Shown: positions 1-7,021, numbered from the stretch's first letter. The stretch: 11,891 bases of DNA from DASVBJ01 sp036375895 (GCA_036375895.1 DASVBJ010000328.1:1-11891); one strand, 5' to 3'. A program made the numbers and translations. Notes: generated from the sequence alone by a model not told the origin.

Positions 1-320
1 CCGAGCATCTGGGTGCGTACGACGTGGGTCGCGAGGTCGCGGTCGCCGAGGCCGAACCACGCCGGCCCCACGCCGTACGCCGCGAGCTCCTCCTTGACGG
101 TGAACGTCTCGCCGGCCCGGCCCCAGCCCTGCTCCTCGTGGATGCCGCCGCCGAGCGTGTACATCACGGTGTCGAGGTCGGGGCAGACCCGCAGCCCGAA
201 GAGCGTGATGTCGTCGCCGGTGTTGCCGACGACGGTGATCCGGGCGGTCGGCTCGGCCTTCTTCAGCCCGCGCAGGAAGCGGGCGGCTCCGATGCCGCCG
301 GCCGGAACGACGATGTGCAT
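1..320 (-). CDS. cofD: CofD/FbiA, F420 biosynthesis transferase (N-terminal part, cut by window edge)
   Basis: Reading the minus strand from the ATG at 320 gives an open frame to the window edge (106 codons). It starts MHIVVPAGGIGAARFLRGL and continues with GNTGDD at residues 32-37, then a DLDTVMYTLGG stretch and a GWGRAGETF stretch. These are hallmarks of the CofD/FbiA family, in which the glycine-rich N-terminus and GNTGDD help bind the nucleotide-activated substrate. Known role: FbiA/CofD transfers a phospho-lactate or phospho-enolpyruvate moiety to the deazaflavin Fo, making (dehydro-)F420-0 in the cytoplasm. About two thirds of the usual roughly 320 residues lie outside the window, where fbiB would be expected. 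It is divergent from whiB, as in mycobacteria. No clear Shine-Dalgarno sequence precedes the ATG. The first glycine motif reads GGIGAAR rather than the commoner GGxGGAK/R, a mild variation. Confidence 0.93.
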   Translation of the reverse strand, partial: MHIVVPAGGIGAARFLRGLKKAEPTARITVVGNTGDDITLFGLRVCPDLDTVMYTLGGGIHEEQGWGRAGETFTVKEELAAYGVGPAWFGLGDRDLATHVVRTQML

Positions 321-385
321 GGCGGAAGTGTCGCACCGGCCGTGCGGGGCCTAAGGGGGGCCCGTTTCGAGGGCGTAGGACACCT

Positions 386-413
386 CGGCGCGACCGAGGG
401 GACGGTCGCGCCG
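386..413. repeat. Perfect 11-bp inverted repeat between divergent cofD and whiB
   Basis: The arm cggcgcgaccg (386-396) and its exact reverse complement cggtcgcgccg (403-413) flank a 6-base spacer, agggga. It lies 66 bases upstream of the cofD ATG and about 45 bases upstream of the putative whiB -35 box. It could be an operator for a dimeric regulator acting on either gene, or a hairpin in a cofD 5' leader. There is no T-tract, so a simple intrinsic terminator is less likely. Function is inferred only from position. Confidence 0.6.
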
Positions 414-458
414 CGTCGAAGATTTCCTCGTACGTTCGGCTAAATATCACCATCCGGC

Positions 459-488
459 TTGACGAGGGTAGAGCGACGCGCGTGTAAT
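459..488 (+). promoter_or_regulatory. Candidate sigma-70-type promoter of whiB
   Basis: TTGACG (459-464) is separated by 18 bases from TGTAAT (483-488). Each box matches the TTGACA/TATAAT consensus at 5 of 6 positions, unusual in such GC-rich DNA. Transcription would start near 494-497 and give a leader of about 50 bases before the whiB ATG. The surrounding stretch, 421-500, is also the most AT-rich part of the gap. Confidence 0.55.
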
Positions 489-547
489 TCCAGCGTTGTC
501 ATTCATCGCACTAGCAGGTGCGGTGTCCCGGGTCGAGGAGGCGCGCC

Positions 548-805
548 ATGGGCGAGGTGTACCCGCTCATCGATGAGTCCGTCGAGGAGCTCGGCTGGCA
601 GGAGCGCGCGCTGTGCGCCCAGACGGACCCGGAGGCCTTCTTCCCGGAGAAGGGCGGCTCCACGCGGGAGGCCAAGAAGGTCTGCCTGTCGTGCGAGGTG
701 CGCGCCGAGTGCCTGGAGTACGCGCTGGCCAACGACGAGAGGTTCGGTATCTGGGGCGGCCTGTCGGAGCGGGAGCGCCGCCGGCTGAAGAAGAGTGCGG
801 TCTGA
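548..805 (+). CDS. whiB: WhiB-family iron-sulfur transcription factor (WhiB/WhiB2 type)
   Basis: This 85-residue protein has the four cluster-binding cysteines C23, C46, C49 and C55 (C-x22-C-x2-C-x5-C), the GIWGG turn at 67-71 and a basic tail (SERERRRLKK). The core QERALCAQTDPEAFFPEKGG and the LEYALANDERFGIWGG stretch are those of Streptomyces WhiB and mycobacterial WhiB2, so this is that paralogue and not WhiB1, 3, 4 or 7. Family knowledge: it binds a [4Fe-4S] cluster, partners the principal sigma factor or WhiA, and controls sporulation septation or cell division. The ATG at 548 is chosen because gaggag (535-540) sits 7 bases upstream. An in-frame GTG at 518 would add 10 residues not typical of the family. 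It is divergent from cofD and followed 82 bases later by the glycosyltransferase. Confidence 0.96.
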   Translation: MGEVYPLIDESVEELGWQERALCAQTDPEAFFPEKGGSTREAKKVCLSCEVRAECLEYALANDERFGIWGGLSERERRRLKKSAV

Positions 806-822
806 GCGATCATCGGCTCACG

Positions 823-828
823 TAGGGT
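823..828 (+). promoter_or_regulatory. Possible -10 box (TAGGGT) for the glycosyltransferase gene
   Basis: TAGGGT in the context cgtagggtaggc fits the actinobacterial TANNNT -10 pattern and lies between the whiB stop (805) and the ATG at 888. A start near 835 would leave a leader of about 50 bases, in which ccctg-tccg-caggg (858-871) can form a small hairpin. No convincing -35 box is visible. Read-through from whiB is equally possible, as I see no terminator in the 82-base gap. Confidence 0.3.
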
Positions 829-887
829 AGGCACCGCCACGGCGTGACCGGGACCGTCCCTGTCCGCAGGGCACCACCCTCTCCCTC

Positions 888-3800
888 ATGACATCTGCCC
901 AGACGCCCGACAACCCCCAGCACACCGTCACCGCGGTGCTCGTAGTCCACGACGGCGAGCGCTGGCTGCCGCGTTCGCTCGCGGGACTTGCCGCACAGAC
1001 GGTGCCGCCGGACCGGGTCGTGGCCGTCGACACCGGCTCCGAGGACGGCTCCGTGCCGGCCCTCGAGGCGGCCGTCGGCGCCGAGCACGTCCTGCGGGCG
1101 CCGCGGGACACCGGCTTCGGCGAGGCGGTCGGGCGCGGGCTGGCGCTGCTCGACGACGTGGCCGCCCCAGACGCTCCGCGACCGGACGGCGCCGTCGAGT
1201 GGGTGTGGCTCCTGCACGACGACGTCGAGGCCGACCCGCACGCCCTCGAGCACCTGCTGGCGTTCGTGGCCTCGGCGCCGTCCGTGGCGGTGGCCGGCCC
1301 GAAGATCACGGGCTGGAACGACCCGCGGCTGCTGCTCGAGGTGGGCCTCACCATCGCCAGGAGCGGGCGGCGGGAGACCGGCCTCGAGCGCCGGGAGCAC
1401 GACCAGGGCCAGCACGACGGCATCCACGACGTGCTCGCGGTGAGCACCGCCGGGATGCTGGTCCGCCGGGACGTGTGGGACGCCCTCGGCGGTCTGGACC
1501 CCTCGCTCGCGCTGTTCCGCGACGACATCGACTTCGGCTGGCGAGCCAACCTCGCCGGTCACCGCGTGGTCTGCGTGACCGACGCGGTCGTCCACCACGC
1601 CGAGGCCGCCGCGCACGGCCGCCGGCACCTGGCGGCGACCGTCGACCGCCACCACCGGGTCGACCGCCGCAACGCGCTGTTCGTGCTGCTCGCCAACCTC
1701 CCACTGCTGGGCCTGCCGTGGGCCGGGGTGCGCCTCGGGGTCGGCTGCCTGGTGCGCAGCGTCGGCTACCTGGCCGGCAAGCTGCCGCGGCACGCGCTGG
1801 ACGAGCTGGTGGCGCTCGCCTCGGTCCTCGGCCGACCCGACCGGGTCGCGCGCGCCCGGCTGGCGCGCCGGCGTACGCGGGTCCTGCCGGCCCGCTCGGC
1901 ACGGCACCTGCTCGCCTCCCCGGCCGCGGGCGCCCGGCACGCGATGGAGTCGCTGGCCGCGCTGCTCGGCCCGGGCCTCGGGCCCTCGCCCATGGCCGGC
2001 CGGCACCGGGCGGTCGAGTCCGGGCCGGCGTCCGATGACGTCGAGGACCTGCCCTCGTGGGGGACCGGGCTGCTGCGCCGGACCGTGCGCCGCCCCGGCG
2101 TACTGCTCGGTCTCGCGCTGTCGGCCGTGACGCTGCTCGCGGTGCGCGGCCTGTTCGGTGAGGGGCGGCTGATGGGTGGCGCGCTCCTGCCCGCGCCCGG
2201 CTCCGCCGGCGACCTGTGGCACGCGTACACGACCGCCTGGCACCCCGTCGGGGTGGGCAGCGACACCCCGGCGCCGCCGTACCTGGCCGTGGTCGCCGGC
2301 CTCGGCACGCTGCTGCTGGGCCACGCCAGCCTGGCCGTCGACCTGTTGCTCCTCCTCGCCGTCCCGCTGTCGGGTCTCACGGCCTACCTCGCCGTGCGCA
2401 GCGTGGTGCGCTCCACGCCGGTGCGGCTGTGGGCCGCCGGCACCTACGCCGTGCTGCCCGCCCTCACCGGGTCGGTGGCCACCGGCCGGCTCGGCACGGC
2501 GGTGGTGTGCGTGCTGCTGCCGCTGGCCGCGCTCGCGCTGCTGCGTGCGGTCGGTGGCCGCGACCGGCCGGGCACCCTGCGTGCCGCGTGGGGGGCGGGC
2601 CTGCTGCTCGCGGTGATGTCCGCCTTCGCGCCGATGACCTACCTGCTCGCCGTCGGCCTGGCCGTCGTGGCGGCCGCGGCCACCGTGCGCAGCCGCGCGG
2701 GCGCCGTGCGGGTGCTCATGCCGCTGGCCGTGCCGCCGGTGCTGCTGCTGCCCTGGCTGCCGGCCCTCGCCGCCGACCCGCAGCTGCTCTTGCTCGAGGC
2801 GGGCTTCCCCGGCCCCGGCCTCTCCGACCCGGCGCTGTCGCCCTTCGCCGTGCTGCTGGCCCACCCGGGCGGCCCGGGCATGTACCCGCTGGTGTTCTCG
2901 GCGGGCCTGCTGCTCGCCGGGCTTGCCGCGCTGCTGCGGGCCGACCGGCGGCGGGTGATCGTCGCGGGCTGGGTCGCGGTGCTCGTCGGCGTCGCGGTCG
3001 GGGTGGTCGCGAGCCGGACCCGGGTGACGGCGCCGACGCTCGACACCGCGGTGCCGGCCTGGCCGGGCCCGGCCACCGTGCTCGTCGCCGCCGGGCTGCT
3101 GCTCGCCGCGGCGGTCGGCGCGGAGGGCGCCCGCGAGCGGATCGCCCGCAGCAGCTTCGGCTGGCGCCAGCCCGCCGCCGTCGTCGTGCTGGCCGCCGCG
3201 GTCGCCGGGCCGGTCCTGGCGGCCGGCTGGTGGGCGGTGCGCGGCGCCGACGACCCGGTGGAGCGACGCGACCCGGTCCTGCTGCCCGCCTTCGTCGCCG
3301 CCGAGGGGCAGCAGCCGGACCGGCCGCGCACGCTGGTGCTGCGGGCGCGGGGCGCTGACGCGCTCACCTACGCCTTGCTGGGCGCGGACGGGCCGCGGCT
3401 CGGCGACGCCGAGACCGCGCCGCCACGCGGCGAGCAGGCCGCGCTCGACGGCGTGGTCGCCGACCTGGCCTCCGGCCGCGGTGGCGACGCCGCGGCCCGG
3501 CTGCTGCCGTACGGCGTGCGGTTCGTGCTGGTGCGCCAGCCGGTGGGCGCTGGTCTCGAGTCGGCACTCGACGCCGTCCCGGGCCTGGTGCGCCTCAGCG
3601 ACTCGGCCGGCGCCACCCTGTGGCGGGTCGGCTACGCCAGCGGTCGGGTGCGTCTCGTCGAGGAGGCGACGCGGGCGTCCTCGCCCGACGCGCTGACCCA
3701 CGCGACCGTGCTGCCCGCCGGTCGGGTCGATGTCACCGCCGACGTCCCCCTCGGTGGGGCACACCGCCTGGTGACGCTCGCCGACCGGCGCGACGGCGGG

Positions 3801-4100
3801 TGGCGGGCCACCCTCGACGGCCGGCCGTTGACCGCGCGGACGTACGACGGGTGGGCGCAGGCCTTCGCGCTGCCGCATGCGGGCGGGCGCCTGGTCGTGC
3901 ATCACGACGACGGCCACCGCGGTCTGCTGCTGTGGGTCCAGGGGATCGCCCTGGTCGTCGTCTTCCTGCTGGCCCTGCCCGGCGCCAAGGCCGAGGACGA
4001 CGCCGACGAGGCCGCACCCGTGGGGCGGCGGGCGAAGGCGTCCCTCGAGCCCGCGCCCGCCGAGCGGGACGTGCCTGAGCTGCAGGGGAGCGAGCGGTGA
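888..4100 (+). CDS. GT2 glycosyltransferase fused to a large polytopic membrane region
   Basis: This 1070-residue protein has three parts. Residues about 12-290 are a GT-A family 2 domain with the nucleotide-binding TGSEDGS (49-55), an acidic metal-site motif HDDVE (110-114) and the acceptor/base region DDIDFGWR (212-219). Residues about 403-785 hold some ten or more hydrophobic segments, the first near 403-421. Residues about 785-1010 form a soluble, probably extracytoplasmic domain ending in a GWRATLDGRPL stretch that recalls the C-termini of YfhO-like or GT-C membrane proteins. A last helix (1012-1033) and a charged tail follow. Inference: it uses a nucleotide- or polyprenyl-sugar in envelope polysaccharide assembly. 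Donor and product cannot be read from the sequence. The ATG at 888 has no strong ribosome site. The gene overlaps the next by 4 bases, so the two are translationally coupled. Confidence 0.88.
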   Translation: MTSAQTPDNPQHTVTAVLVVHDGERWLPRSLAGLAAQTVPPDRVVAVDTGSEDGSVPALEAAVGAEHVLRAPRDTGFGEAVGRGLALLDDVAAPDAPRPDGAVEWVWLLHDDVEADPHALEHLLAFVASAPSVAVAGPKITGWNDPRLLLEVGLTIARSGRRETGLERREHDQGQHDGIHDVLAVSTAGMLVRRDVWDALGGLDPSLALFRDDIDFGWRANLAGHRVVCVTDAVVHHAEAAAHGRRHLAATVDRHHRVDRRNALFVLLANLPLLGLPWAGVRLGVGCLVRSVGYLAGKLPRHALDELVALASVLGRPDRVARARLARRRTRVLPARSARHLLASPAAGARHAMESLAALLGPGLGPSPMAGRHRAVESGPASDDVEDLPSWGTGLLRRTVRRPGVLLGLALSAVTLLAVRGLFGEGRLMGGALLPAPGSAGDLWHAYTTAWHPVGVGSDTPAPPYLAVVAGLGTLLLGHASLAVDLLLLLAVPLSGLTAYLAVRSVVRSTPVRLWAAGTYAVLPALTGSVATGRLGTAVVCVLLPLAALALLRAVGGRDRPGTLRAAWGAGLLLAVMSAFAPMTYLLAVGLAVVAAAATVRSRAGAVRVLMPLAVPPVLLLPWLPALAADPQLLLLEAGFPGPGLSDPALSPFAVLLAHPGGPGMYPLVFSAGLLLAGLAALLRADRRRVIVAGWVAVLVGVAVGVVASRTRVTAPTLDTAVPAWPGPATVLVAAGLLLAAAVGAEGARERIARSSFGWRQPAAVVVLAAAVAGPVLAAGWWAVRGADDPVERRDPVLLPAFVAAEGQQPDRPRTLVLRARGADALTYALLGADGPRLGDAETAPPRGEQAALDGVVADLASGRGGDAAARLLPYGVRFVLVRQPVGAGLESALDAVPGLVRLSDSAGATLWRVGYASGRVRLVEEATRASSPDALTHATVLPAGRVDVTADVPLGGAHRLVTLADRRDGGWRATLDGRPLTARTYDGWAQAFALPHAGGRLVVHHDDGHRGLLLWVQGIALVVVFLLALPGAKAEDDADEAAPVGRRAKASLEPAPAERDVPELQGSER

Positions 4101-5581
4101 CCCGGCCGGCAGTCTCCGTGGTCGCGGTCTGCGGCCTGCTGGCCGTCGGTCTCGGCGCGGCCGCGGCGACCGGCCCGGAGGCCCCTCGCACCACCCGGTC
4201 CAGCGAGGTCCGTTCGGTGCCGGTGGCCAGGGCGACCGGTGTCTGCCCCGACCCGGCCACCAACACCAGCATGGTGAGCCGGGCCGGCGTGGCCACGCCC
4301 AGCGGCCTCGCGACGGGCGGCGGCACGGCCGGCTCCGGGTCGCTGGAGCTCGGGGACCTGGGGGGCAACGGCGCGCCGAGGGTGAGCCTGTCGAGCAGCC
4401 CGTCGTCCGCGGTCAAGCCGATCCCGCCCCACAGCGCGCCGTTGGTGGCGACGGCGTCGGGCTCGCTCGCACCCGGCTTCGCCGCCTCGATGGTCACCCG
4501 GGGTGTGTCGGGTGACCTGCGCGGCCTGTCCGGCACCTCGTGCGTGGCCCCCGGCACCGACTTCTGGTTCGTCGGCGCCGGCGCGGTGGTGGGCCAGCGC
4601 GGCCGCCTCTACCTCACCAACGCCGAGTCGGCCGCGGCCGTGGTCGACGTCACCCTCTTCGGCCCCGACGGGCCGATCGACACGCCGGCCGGCCGGGGCA
4701 TCGCCGTCGCGGCCGGGGCGCAGGAGGTCCGGCTGCTCGACGCCCTGTCCCCGGACACCGCCTGGATCGCCGTGCACGTGCAGGTCCACCAGGGCAAGGT
4801 GGCGGCCGCGCTGCGCGACCAGCAGGTGGCCGGCCTCGAGCCGCGAGGCACCGACTGGGTCCCCGCCGCGGCCGCGCCGGCGCGGCACGTCGTCGTGCCG
4901 GGGGTCCCGGCGGGCGCCGGGGAGCGACGGCTGCAGGTGCTCGTCCCAGGCGACTCCGACGCGATCATCCGGCTGCGGCTGATCGGGCGGGACGGCTCCT
5001 TCGCGCCTGCGGGTCTCGACGTGCTGCAGGCCGAGGCCGGCTCCGTCACCGACGTGGACCTGGCGCCGTACGCCAAGGGGCAGGACGTCGCGGTCGACCT
5101 GACCTCCGACGTGCCCGTCGCCGCCGGGCTGCTCGCACGGGTGGGACCTGCGACCGGAGGCCCGGCCGAGCTCGCGTACACCGCCGGCACGCCCGCCCTG
5201 ACCCCGGCCCAGCCGGGCGTCGCGGCCCTGGCGTGGTTCGGCAGCGCGACGCACAGCACCCTCGCCCTGGCCGCACCCGGGGCGGACGCCCAGGTCCGCG
5301 TCGTGCCGCTGCCACCCGCCACCGGACAACCGGTGGACGTACGTGTGCCGGCCGGGACGGCCACCGTCGTGGACCTCGCCACCGTCACGCGGGAGACCCT
5401 GTACGCCGTCGCGGTGGTGCCCGCCCCCGGCTCCGGTCCCGTCGTGGCCAGCCGGCAGATCAGTGAGGTGGCGCCCAGAGGTCCCCTCATCACGGTGGAG
5501 CCGGTGCAGCCGGGGCGCTTCGCCGTCCGGGTGCCCTCGGTGTCGGCCGACCTCTCGACCGGGCTCCGGCCGCGCCGCTGA
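4097..5581 (+). CDS. Secreted DUF5719-family protein
   Basis: The GTG at 4097 overlaps the glycosyltransferase stop (GTGA), and ggggag (4085-4090) lies 6 bases upstream. The 494-residue product begins with a signal peptide or N-terminal anchor (TRPAVSVVAVCGLLAVGLGAA). A low-complexity Ala/Gly/Ser linker follows to about residue 140. The rest is a beta-rich region with motifs such as DFWFVGAGAVVGQ, LYLTNAES and VTLFGPDG, typical of the actinobacterial DUF5719 family. The mature part contains only two cysteines, C50 and C149, which could form a disulfide outside the membrane. No catalytic motif is visible. Coupling to a membrane glycosyltransferase suggests an accessory or scaffold role in the same envelope pathway; this is inference from position. 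The family has no function that I know of. Confidence 0.85.
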   Translation: MTRPAVSVVAVCGLLAVGLGAAAATGPEAPRTTRSSEVRSVPVARATGVCPDPATNTSMVSRAGVATPSGLATGGGTAGSGSLELGDLGGNGAPRVSLSSSPSSAVKPIPPHSAPLVATASGSLAPGFAASMVTRGVSGDLRGLSGTSCVAPGTDFWFVGAGAVVGQRGRLYLTNAESAAAVVDVTLFGPDGPIDTPAGRGIAVAAGAQEVRLLDALSPDTAWIAVHVQVHQGKVAAALRDQQVAGLEPRGTDWVPAAAAPARHVVVPGVPAGAGERRLQVLVPGDSDAIIRLRLIGRDGSFAPAGLDVLQAEAGSVTDVDLAPYAKGQDVAVDLTSDVPVAAGLLARVGPATGGPAELAYTAGTPALTPAQPGVAALAWFGSATHSTLALAAPGADAQVRVVPLPPATGQPVDVRVPAGTATVVDLATVTRETLYAVAVVPAPGSGPVVASRQISEVAPRGPLITVEPVQPGRFAVRVPSVSADLSTGLRPRR

Positions 5582-5590
5582 GCCCGCCGG

Positions 5591-5632
5591 CTGACCGGCC
5601 TGGCTGACCGGCCTGGCTGCCCGCCCGGTCAG
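5591..5632. terminator. Tandem 13-bp repeat with inverted repeat between convergent genes
   Basis: ctgaccggcctgg occurs twice in tandem (5591-5603 and 5604-5616). The ctgaccgg of either copy can pair with ccggtcag at 5625-5632, giving an 8-bp stem with a 13-base loop for the second copy. It fills the 47 bases between the DUF5719 stop (5581) and the metallopeptidase stop (5629-5631), and overlaps that stop. A bidirectional terminator is the natural reading, although there is no T-tract, as is common in actinobacteria. Confidence 0.45.
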
Positions 5633-6054
5633 TCCCCGCTGCCCGAGCCGTAGTCGGGATCCACCGTCTCCGGCTCGATGCCCAGCAGCTCGGCGACCTG
5701 CTCGACCACCACGTCGTGGACCAGCGCGGCCCTCGCCCGCAGGCCGGTGGCGCGCGCCTCGACCGGGCGGCGGTAGACGACGATGCGCGCCGGCAGCCCG
5801 CGCGCGGCGGGCAGCGCCCGCCCGAGCCGCACCGGCAGCACGTCCTCGTGCGGCCCCGGCGGCGGCGGCACCTCCTCGACGGCCAGCTCGACCTCGCGCA
5901 GCTGGTCCGACCAGCGGCGCTCGAGCCGCTCCAGGGCGTCCAGGACGAGGTCGTCGAAGCGCTCGGAACGGCTCTGGGCCAGCGGCACGCCGGCCGGCAC
6001 CAGGTCGCCGCGCAGCCCGCGGCCGTGGCGGTCGCGGTGACGGTGTCGCACCAC
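5629..6054 (-). CDS. Metallopeptidase-family protein (zincin-like fold, degenerate HExxH)
   Basis: From the GTG at 6054 the product has 141 residues. It contains RHRDRHGRGLRGDL near the start, SERFDDLVLDALERLERRW, LPARIVVYRRPVEA, and a C-terminal ALVHDVVVEQVAELLG before EPETVDPDYG. This pattern matches the small zincin family (PF06262, Rv3259-like). The expected HExxH helix reads HDVVV (H113 in this numbering), so the glutamate has become aspartate and the second zinc-binding histidine is missing. Catalysis as a normal zincin is therefore doubtful. The GTG start is preferred because TAGCCT lies 7 bases upstream, as in leaderless actinobacterial genes. An upstream in-frame ATG at 6144 would add 30 low-complexity residues and cannot be excluded. 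It converges on the DUF5719 gene and is divergent from DUF3499. Confidence 0.82.
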   Translation of the reverse strand: MVRHRHRDRHGRGLRGDLVPAGVPLAQSRSERFDDLVLDALERLERRWSDQLREVELAVEEVPPPPGPHEDVLPVRLGRALPAARGLPARIVVYRRPVEARATGLRARAALVHDVVVEQVAELLGIEPETVDPDYGSGSGD

Positions 6055-6067
6055 GCGCCCGAGGCTA
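6055..6067 (-). promoter_or_regulatory. Leaderless-type -10 box (TAGCCT) of the metallopeptidase gene
   Basis: On the minus strand TAGCCT (6067 to 6062) is followed by 7 bases and then GTG at 6054. That is the spacing expected if transcription starts at or next to the start codon. No clear -35 box is seen. Together with the box of the divergent gene, it makes 6055-6183 a shared control region. Confidence 0.45.
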
Positions 6068-6169
6068 GCGGCTCCGCTGACGCCGAGACCGTGGTGCGCC
6101 TGCGGCGGCGCATCCGGGCGCGACGCGCCGGACCGTCCGGACATCCCGCGTCCCGGGCCCGCGGGTCGC

Positions 6170-6183
6170 TACCGTCTGCGCTC
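6170..6183 (+). promoter_or_regulatory. Leaderless-type -10 box (TACCGT) of the DUF3499 gene
   Basis: TACCGT (6170-6175) fits TANNNT and is followed by 8 bases and the GTG at 6184. No Shine-Dalgarno sequence precedes this GTG, which favours a leaderless message. Confidence 0.4.
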
Positions 6184-6537
6184 GTGAGCCCTGTTCGACG
6201 CTGCTCGCGGACCGCGTGCGGCCGCCCTGCCGTCGCCACGCTCACCTACGTGTACGCCGACTCCACCGCCGTGCTGGGGCCGCTCGCCACCTACGCCGAG
6301 CCGCACTGCTACGACCTCTGCGCCGCCCATTCCGAGCGCCTCACCGCCCCCCGCGGGTGGGACGTGCTGCGCCTCGCGCCGGACCCCGACACGCTCGGCC
6401 CGAGCAGCGATGACCTCGAGGCGCTCGCCAACGCGGTGCGCGAGGCTGCCCGGCCGACGCCGGAGCCGGCCGAGTCGGCGGCGGTCGAGGTCGGCCGGCG
6501 GGGACACCTGCGGGTCCTGCGTACCCCGGAGGCCTGA
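6184..6537 (+). CDS. DUF3499 family protein (Rv3258c-like)
   Basis: The GTG at 6184 gives a 117-residue protein opening VSPVRRCSRTACGRPAVATL, then YVYADSTAVLGPL and the EPHCYDLCAAHSERLTAPRGW stretch, which is the highly conserved DUF3499 core. C7, C12, C42 and C46, with H41 and H49 close by, could form a zinc-ribbon-like metal site; this is my inference. The C-terminal half (from about residue 65) is less conserved and ends in a short basic RRGHLRVLR segment. The frame stays open upstream to 5716, but that extension is only the shadow of the opposite-strand gene. The conserved N-terminus and the -10 box fix the start at 6184. It is divergent from the metallopeptidase gene, as in mycobacteria (from memory). 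Function is unknown. Confidence 0.92.
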   Translation: MSPVRRCSRTACGRPAVATLTYVYADSTAVLGPLATYAEPHCYDLCAAHSERLTAPRGWDVLRLAPDPDTLGPSSDDLEALANAVREAARPTPEPAESAAVEVGRRGHLRVLRTPEA

Positions 6538-6723
6538 GCCTCGCCGGTGCGGGCCACGTCTCGACGTACGGCTGTCCGTTTTGGGACAGAAACGCCCTGA
6601 TCTCAAGGATCCCCGGCCGGTTGTCGATGCAACGGTGTCATCCCGCGGGGCGCCCTCGGGCCGCTCTCGCGACCGCATCTTCATCATTTGCCATCACTCG
6701 TCATCGTCTTCCTCGGAGCACTC
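6538..6723. other. Intergenic region between DUF3499 and the small CxxC protein gene
   Basis: These 186 bases hold the palindrome at 6572-6589 and a pyrimidine-rich, comparatively AT-rich segment (about 6676-6715) with repeated tcatc units. Just before the next gene is ggag (6715-6718). No ORF with family-like content is seen. A promoter is expected here, but no pair of boxes is convincing. Confidence 0.4.
6572..6589. repeat. 18-bp palindrome CTGTCC-GTTTTG-GGACAG downstream of DUF3499
   Basis: Perfect 6-bp arms (6572-6577 and 6584-6589) flank GTTTTG. It lies 34 bases after the DUF3499 stop and 135 bases before the next start codon, inside a locally AT-richer stretch. There is no T-run after it, so it looks more like a binding site for a dimeric regulator than a terminator. 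The regulator is unknown. Confidence 0.4.
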
Positions 6724-6978
6724 ATGGCACGCACCGGCACGCCCGCACGTCCGCACACCCCGCTCGGCTCGCTGACCCAGCGCGGAGCCCGCTCCGGCGT
6801 CGCCTGCCAGGCCTGCGGGAGCGAGCGGGTCACGCAGATCTCGATGTGCCTCACCGACGGGTCGCCGGTCGAGTTCACGTCCTGCCACCGGTGCGAGCAC
6901 CGCAGCTGGCGGGAGCAGGGCGAGCAGGGTGAGGCCCTGCCCGTCGACCGGGTCCTCGACCGGTCGCGCAAGGTCTGA
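6724..6978 (+). CDS. Small zinc-ribbon-like protein with two CxxC motifs
   Basis: The ATG at 6724 gives 84 residues. The centre carries CQACGS (C28, C31) and CHRCEH (C54, C57) separated by an ISMCLTDGSPVEFTS segment. That is a CxxC-x22-CxxC zinc-ribbon layout, with W62 just after it. The flanks are short, basic and probably disordered. A TTG at 6688 would add 12 residues. I prefer the ATG because ggag (6715-6718) is 5 bases upstream and the added residues precede nothing conserved. It lies 55 bases before manB. I recall similar small proteins at this locus in other actinobacteria, but no named function. Nucleic-acid or protein binding through a zinc ribbon is the likely mode; the role is unknown. 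Confidence 0.8.
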   Translation: MARTGTPARPHTPLGSLTQRGARSGVACQACGSERVTQISMCLTDGSPVEFTSCHRCEHRSWREQGEQGEALPVDRVLDRSRKV

Positions 6979-7021
6979 CCCGGCCACCGTCCGCGCCGGT
7001 CGGGGCGCGGCAGCCGGCGGG

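Noticed and set aside
321..547. Possible small gene between cofD and whiB
   Set aside because: Frames here are fragments with no ribosome site or family-like content. The region is better explained as divergent control DNA.
810..3917. Very long minus-strand open frame (over 1000 codons) opposite the glycosyltransferase gene
   Set aside because: Its translation is low-complexity Arg/Gly/His/Gln/Pro without motifs, as expected from the complement of GC-rich coding DNA. The plus strand has clear GT2 motifs.
5318..5338. Inverted repeat around ccaccggacaaccggtgg inside the DUF5719 gene
   Set aside because: It is short, within conserved-frame coding sequence, and expected from codon use in such GC-rich DNA.
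5716..6183. Upstream extension of the DUF3499 reading frame to about 273 codons
   Set aside because: The extension overlaps the opposite-strand metallopeptidase gene and carries no conserved sequence. The family N-terminus begins at the GTG at 6184.
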